Shown: piece after piece, positions 6,105 through 8,397 of the stretch | How the letters are laid out: every line of letters starts with the position of its first letter | Position numbering within the stretch: position 1 is the stretch's first letter | Assembly (NCBI GenBank): GCA_027081565.1 | Contig: JALWKG010000005.1 | Coordinates: 1-8,397 of the forward strand | Source of the DNA: Helicobacteraceae bacterium | GTDB lineage: Bacteria; Campylobacterota; Campylobacteria; Campylobacterales; Sulfurimonadaceae | Length of the DNA stretch: 8,397 bases | Direction: 5' to 3' | Made by a program: the position numbers and the translations under genes | Notes under the pieces: generated by a model | Databases searched by the model: none | What the model was told of the DNA's origin: nothing | Seen by the model: only the letters and a program-made list of their open reading frames with translations

Positions 6105-6112
6105 AGACACAT

Positions 6113-8284
6113 ATGTGGGTAGGACAGGAAGTTATAAACGACCTGGAAGATGATGGGCTTTTAAGTTTTGAGTTAGGGGCAAACAGGGTTGTCAAAATAG
6201 CACCATCATATGATGTCAAAGAGGCGATTTTAAACAACAAGTCAACATATCTCATGGGAACCATAGGGCCAGATGCTGTTCCTGACATGGTTGCCGGACA
6301 GATGATAGTACACCCAGGCGGTATAACTAACGGTTCTAAAGATGGGAGTGTTTGGTACTCTAGCCAATGGTTGGAGTATCTTCTGAAAAAAGGAGAAAAG
6401 GGTATGAAACCAAAAGCATTTGCCTACGGATATCTCACCCATGCATCAACTGATGTTTTTTCACACACTTACATTAACCAATACAGCGGAGAAGTTTTCT
6501 CTTTTTTTGAAGATACAGTAGTTTCTGAATACCGTCATATAAAACTAGAGCAGTTCATAGCTGACAGAACACCACCGTTAAGAGATGTTCAAGGAACGCT
6601 TTTAGGTGACTTTGGAGACCAGTTGCTTTTAGATAAAGAGTATGGCGAGTACATAAGAGATACGCTTATATACCCTGATGCGATACAAAAGCAGTACACT
6701 GCTCTTGGCGGAGAGCATTTAGCTGCTATAACGAAGTTGAAAAACGGGGTAGACGATTTGGCAAACCAGCCTGTTTGGGCGGAGATAGACCAAGAAATCT
6801 TAAAGATGATTTCAAACTACTATGGTTATGCTATAACTACAGAGCAAACTACGGTTATTTTAGATTTATTGCAAAAGATCATTAACAACTCAAACGCCAA
6901 CATAGACCAACAGCAAAAATATACAGATAAGCTTTACACTCTTTTAGCCAACATAGACAACCAACGTTTTGGGGATTTGGCCAAAGCGACTTCTGAGATG
7001 AAAAACTTTGAAACAAAGGCGCTTTCAAAACTTCAAGAGTGGAGAAACAAGCTAGATGAACTCAAGCCTAACCCTCCATCTTGTCCAAAAATACCTGGAT
7101 ATAAAGATGAGTGTATAAAAGATTGGTTGGGTAATAAAATATGCGGACCTGTACCGGCAATGGTAGATGACCCTGTTTGTAATGCAGCCAGGGATGCAGT
7201 AATAAACTTTAACAACACGATACTTTCTGAAGCAACAAAACTGGAAAACAGGGCCCTTCACTATAAGTATGACTTTTTAAGCAGAGCCGAAGATGTAAGA
7301 CAAGAGGCTCAAAAGGTTGGTGATGCCCTTGTTCTTATAAACAAACTGCTTATAGACCTCGCTCAAGTTCTAAACTCAAATGTATCACCTATAAAAGGTC
7401 TGCTTATAAGCTGGAATAACGACATAGATGAAGCTATGAGTGCTTATGGTGTGGCTATGAGTGAGACCTTGGTAAACACTATGAGAAAAGAGACACTTCT
7501 CGTAGAAGACTTTGAGGAGTGGAGTTCTTGTGCTGATGGAGAACTCAGCGGTGTAGCCATAGAAGATGTCGCACAAGTCATGAGAGACAGAGGCTGTGAA
7601 GTAAAAGAGACTATAGCAGACTTTATGAATGACAAGAATGTCTCTATGTATAAAGCTGTAGAGCGAGAAAAGTTCTATGAGCCGGCAAAAGAGTGGTATG
7701 GATGTTATGAAAACCAGCTTTTAGGCGTTCCAAGCGAACTAAGTGGCTGTGAACTAAGAGATAGTCTAGGAGAGATAAAAGAGTCAATAAGAAACATCTT
7801 AGACCTTCTTGAACCTATGGCAGTCATAGGTGAAGAGCTGGGTGCACCTAGTCGTAAAGAACTAGAAGCGTTACAGGCGACTATCTTGGACAGTGTTCAA
7901 AACAAGATAGAAAAAGAGGCTCTGACGTATGTAGAGGAGCAGATGGGAGTCTACTTTGATGAAATTTTTCTTTCAAAAGGTTTAAGTGACGACCAACTTC
8001 AGGGTGTCTTTAACGCTACTTATGCAGGTGCACCAACAGGACTTCTCCCCATCCCCAACATAGCACAGAGAGTACGCTTGGAGATGGGTATAACAGATGT
8101 AAATGCCAGTGACGCTTACTTCAATCCGAAAAAATACACAGTTGTTTATAACGCCGTAGTGCTTTCAAAACTCTCACTCTTAGATGCAGAGGGGATAAGA
8201 GAACTCATAGACCAAGCAGGTCTCAACTCAAGTGACTACCCTATAGAAGTAGATAATGTAGTAGCCAGTTTTATAGGGAGTTGA
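6113..8284 (+). CDS. Zinc-dependent phospholipase C-like exported protein; frame-shifted from its signal peptide and probably truncated at its 3' end
   Basis: A 723-codon frame counted from its first Met (open from 6092). The first ~150 residues resemble the bacterial zinc-dependent phospholipase C fold, which hydrolyses phospholipid headgroups. GPDAVPDMVAG (52-62) and H67 are followed by YGYLTHASTDVFSH, with H110, D114 and H118, then H142 and E146. This H-x3-D ... H ... H-x3-E order is that of the zinc ligands in B. cereus PLC. A further candidate ligand, the His of LETHMW, lies just before ATG 6113, so starting there would lose it. The remaining ~550 residues are helical, partly coiled-coil, and contain eight cysteines (four clustered at about residues 323-363), which fits an exported, disulfide-bonded protein. 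The signal peptide lies in the 0 frame at 6027-6104. The TGA stop coincides with an IS3-type end. Ile is mostly ATA and Arg often AGA, unlike the upstream genes, which suggests a different origin. The enzyme family is probable; its substrate is unknown. Confidence 0.75.
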   Translation: MWVGQEVINDLEDDGLLSFELGANRVVKIAPSYDVKEAILNNKSTYLMGTIGPDAVPDMVAGQMIVHPGGITNGSKDGSVWYSSQWLEYLLKKGEKGMKPKAFAYGYLTHASTDVFSHTYINQYSGEVFSFFEDTVVSEYRHIKLEQFIADRTPPLRDVQGTLLGDFGDQLLLDKEYGEYIRDTLIYPDAIQKQYTALGGEHLAAITKLKNGVDDLANQPVWAEIDQEILKMISNYYGYAITTEQTTVILDLLQKIINNSNANIDQQQKYTDKLYTLLANIDNQRFGDLAKATSEMKNFETKALSKLQEWRNKLDELKPNPPSCPKIPGYKDECIKDWLGNKICGPVPAMVDDPVCNAARDAVINFNNTILSEATKLENRALHYKYDFLSRAEDVRQEAQKVGDALVLINKLLIDLAQVLNSNVSPIKGLLISWNNDIDEAMSAYGVAMSETLVNTMRKETLLVEDFEEWSSCADGELSGVAIEDVAQVMRDRGCEVKETIADFMNDKNVSMYKAVEREKFYEPAKEWYGCYENQLLGVPSELSGCELRDSLGEIKESIRNILDLLEPMAVIGEELGAPSRKELEALQATILDSVQNKIEKEALTYVEEQMGVYFDEIFLSKGLSDDQLQGVFNATYAGAPTGLLPIPNIAQRVRLEMGITDVNASDAYFNPKKYTVVYNAVVLSKLSLLDAEGIRELIDQAGLNSSDYPIEVDNVVASFIGS

Positions 8285-8309
8285 TCTGTCAACACTAAAC
8301 AGGACACTT
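8282..8309. repeat. Putative terminal inverted repeat (IRR) of the IS3-family element
   Basis: TGATCT at 8282-8287, 12 intervening bases, then CAGGACAC at 8300-8307. This matches the layout of IS3 ends. Its first three bases double as the TGA stop codon of the phospholipase frame. The inner boundary is approximate because the partner repeat is not visible. Confidence 0.6.
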
Positions 8310-8319
8310 TTTAAATATC

Positions 8320-8397
8320 CTAAGCACTCTTGCCATTAAGTAACAACTGATTTTCAAAGTCAACAGGTGACATATAGTTGTTGGATGAGTGCAACCT
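8320..8397 (-). CDS. IS3-family transposase (OrfB), C-terminal end (5' partial)
   Basis: Reading the minus strand from the window edge gives 25 residues before TAG: RLHSSNNYMSPVDFENQ and a short tail ending GKSA. The RLHS..(N)Y.SP..FE pattern is the well-known extreme C-terminus of IS3/IS150-group DDE transposases (integrase core, OrfB). The catalytic DDE residues and the rest of the protein lie beyond the window. It sits 38 bp inside the proposed IS end, as expected for this family. Whether the element is intact or active cannot be seen. Confidence 0.85.
   Translation of the reverse strand, partial: RLHSSNNYMSPVDFENQLLLNGKSA

Larger units (their letters stand above)
8282..8397 (-). mobile_element. 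IS3-family insertion sequence, right end (partial)
   Basis: From 8282 the sequence begins TGATCT and carries GGACAC at 8302-8307, the same two blocks at the same spacing as in the terminal inverted repeat of E. coli IS3 as I remember it. The transposase C-terminus, read toward this end, stops 38 bp inside it, which is the right-end (IRR) arrangement of IS3 elements. The other end and any 3-4 bp target duplication lie outside the window. Confidence 0.75.

Noticed and set aside
6037..6442. Minus-strand frames overlapping the phospholipase gene
   Set aside because: They lie opposite a gene with clear family motifs, have cysteine/serine-rich low-information products and no ribosome sites. They are shadows.
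1..8397. CRISPR array, tRNA, rRNA or toxin-antitoxin pair
   Set aside because: No regularly spaced repeats, no cloverleaf or rRNA-like stretches, and no small gene pair with toxin or antitoxin motifs were seen.

Overview
The window looks like a chromosomal segment of a Campylobacterota (Epsilonproteobacteria) species, probably from the Sulfurimonas/Sulfurovum side of the phylum. This is inferred from AT-rich sequence, sigma70-type TATAAT boxes with no clear -35, periodic T-tracts upstream of one start, GTG/TTG starts, and a membrane histidine kinase whose H-box reads AHQWRQPL. No rRNA, tRNA, CRISPR array or replication origin was seen.

Positions 1-2200 hold a tightly packed plus-strand run: the C-terminal half of a YbiT-like ABC-F ATPase, a fumarylacetoacetase-fold protein (probably DUF5718), a DUF1653 protein and a SUI1/YciH-type translation factor. 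All junctions overlap (14, 8 and 1 nt), which indicates an operon. Two members, the ABC-F protein and SUI1, are ribosome-linked. On the minus strand, 2737-2222, lie an exported rhodanese and, 3 nt behind it, a previously untracked 37-residue membrane protein.

A divergent plus-strand unit follows: a charged helical protein of unknown function and a six-TM orphan histidine kinase. The kinase starts at TTG, two codons after its neighbour's TAG and in the same frame. Next come a DEDDh exonuclease with two ExoX-type C-terminal repeats, which has its own promoter, and a 61-residue protein.

From about 5775 the character changes. A 252-bp gene-poor spacer, possibly with a decayed minus-strand frame, leads to a large gene whose codon use (ATA-Ile, AGA-Arg) is unlike its neighbours. 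It resembles exported zinc-dependent phospholipase C proteins. A strong Shine-Dalgarno and a good signal peptide lie at 6027, but that frame stops at 6102. The 723-codon enzyme frame lies exactly in -1, and the junction is a canonical -1 slippery heptamer, T_TTA_AAC, followed directly by TAG. Either this is a programmed frameshift controlling export, or one T has been lost from a T-run.

The 3' end of the same gene is also altered. Its TGA stop appears to be the first three bases of an IS3-family insertion sequence end (TGATCT), and the transposase C-terminus runs off the window on the minus strand. The gene is therefore damaged or regulated at its start and probably truncated at its end. This accessory region is the most interesting part of the window.
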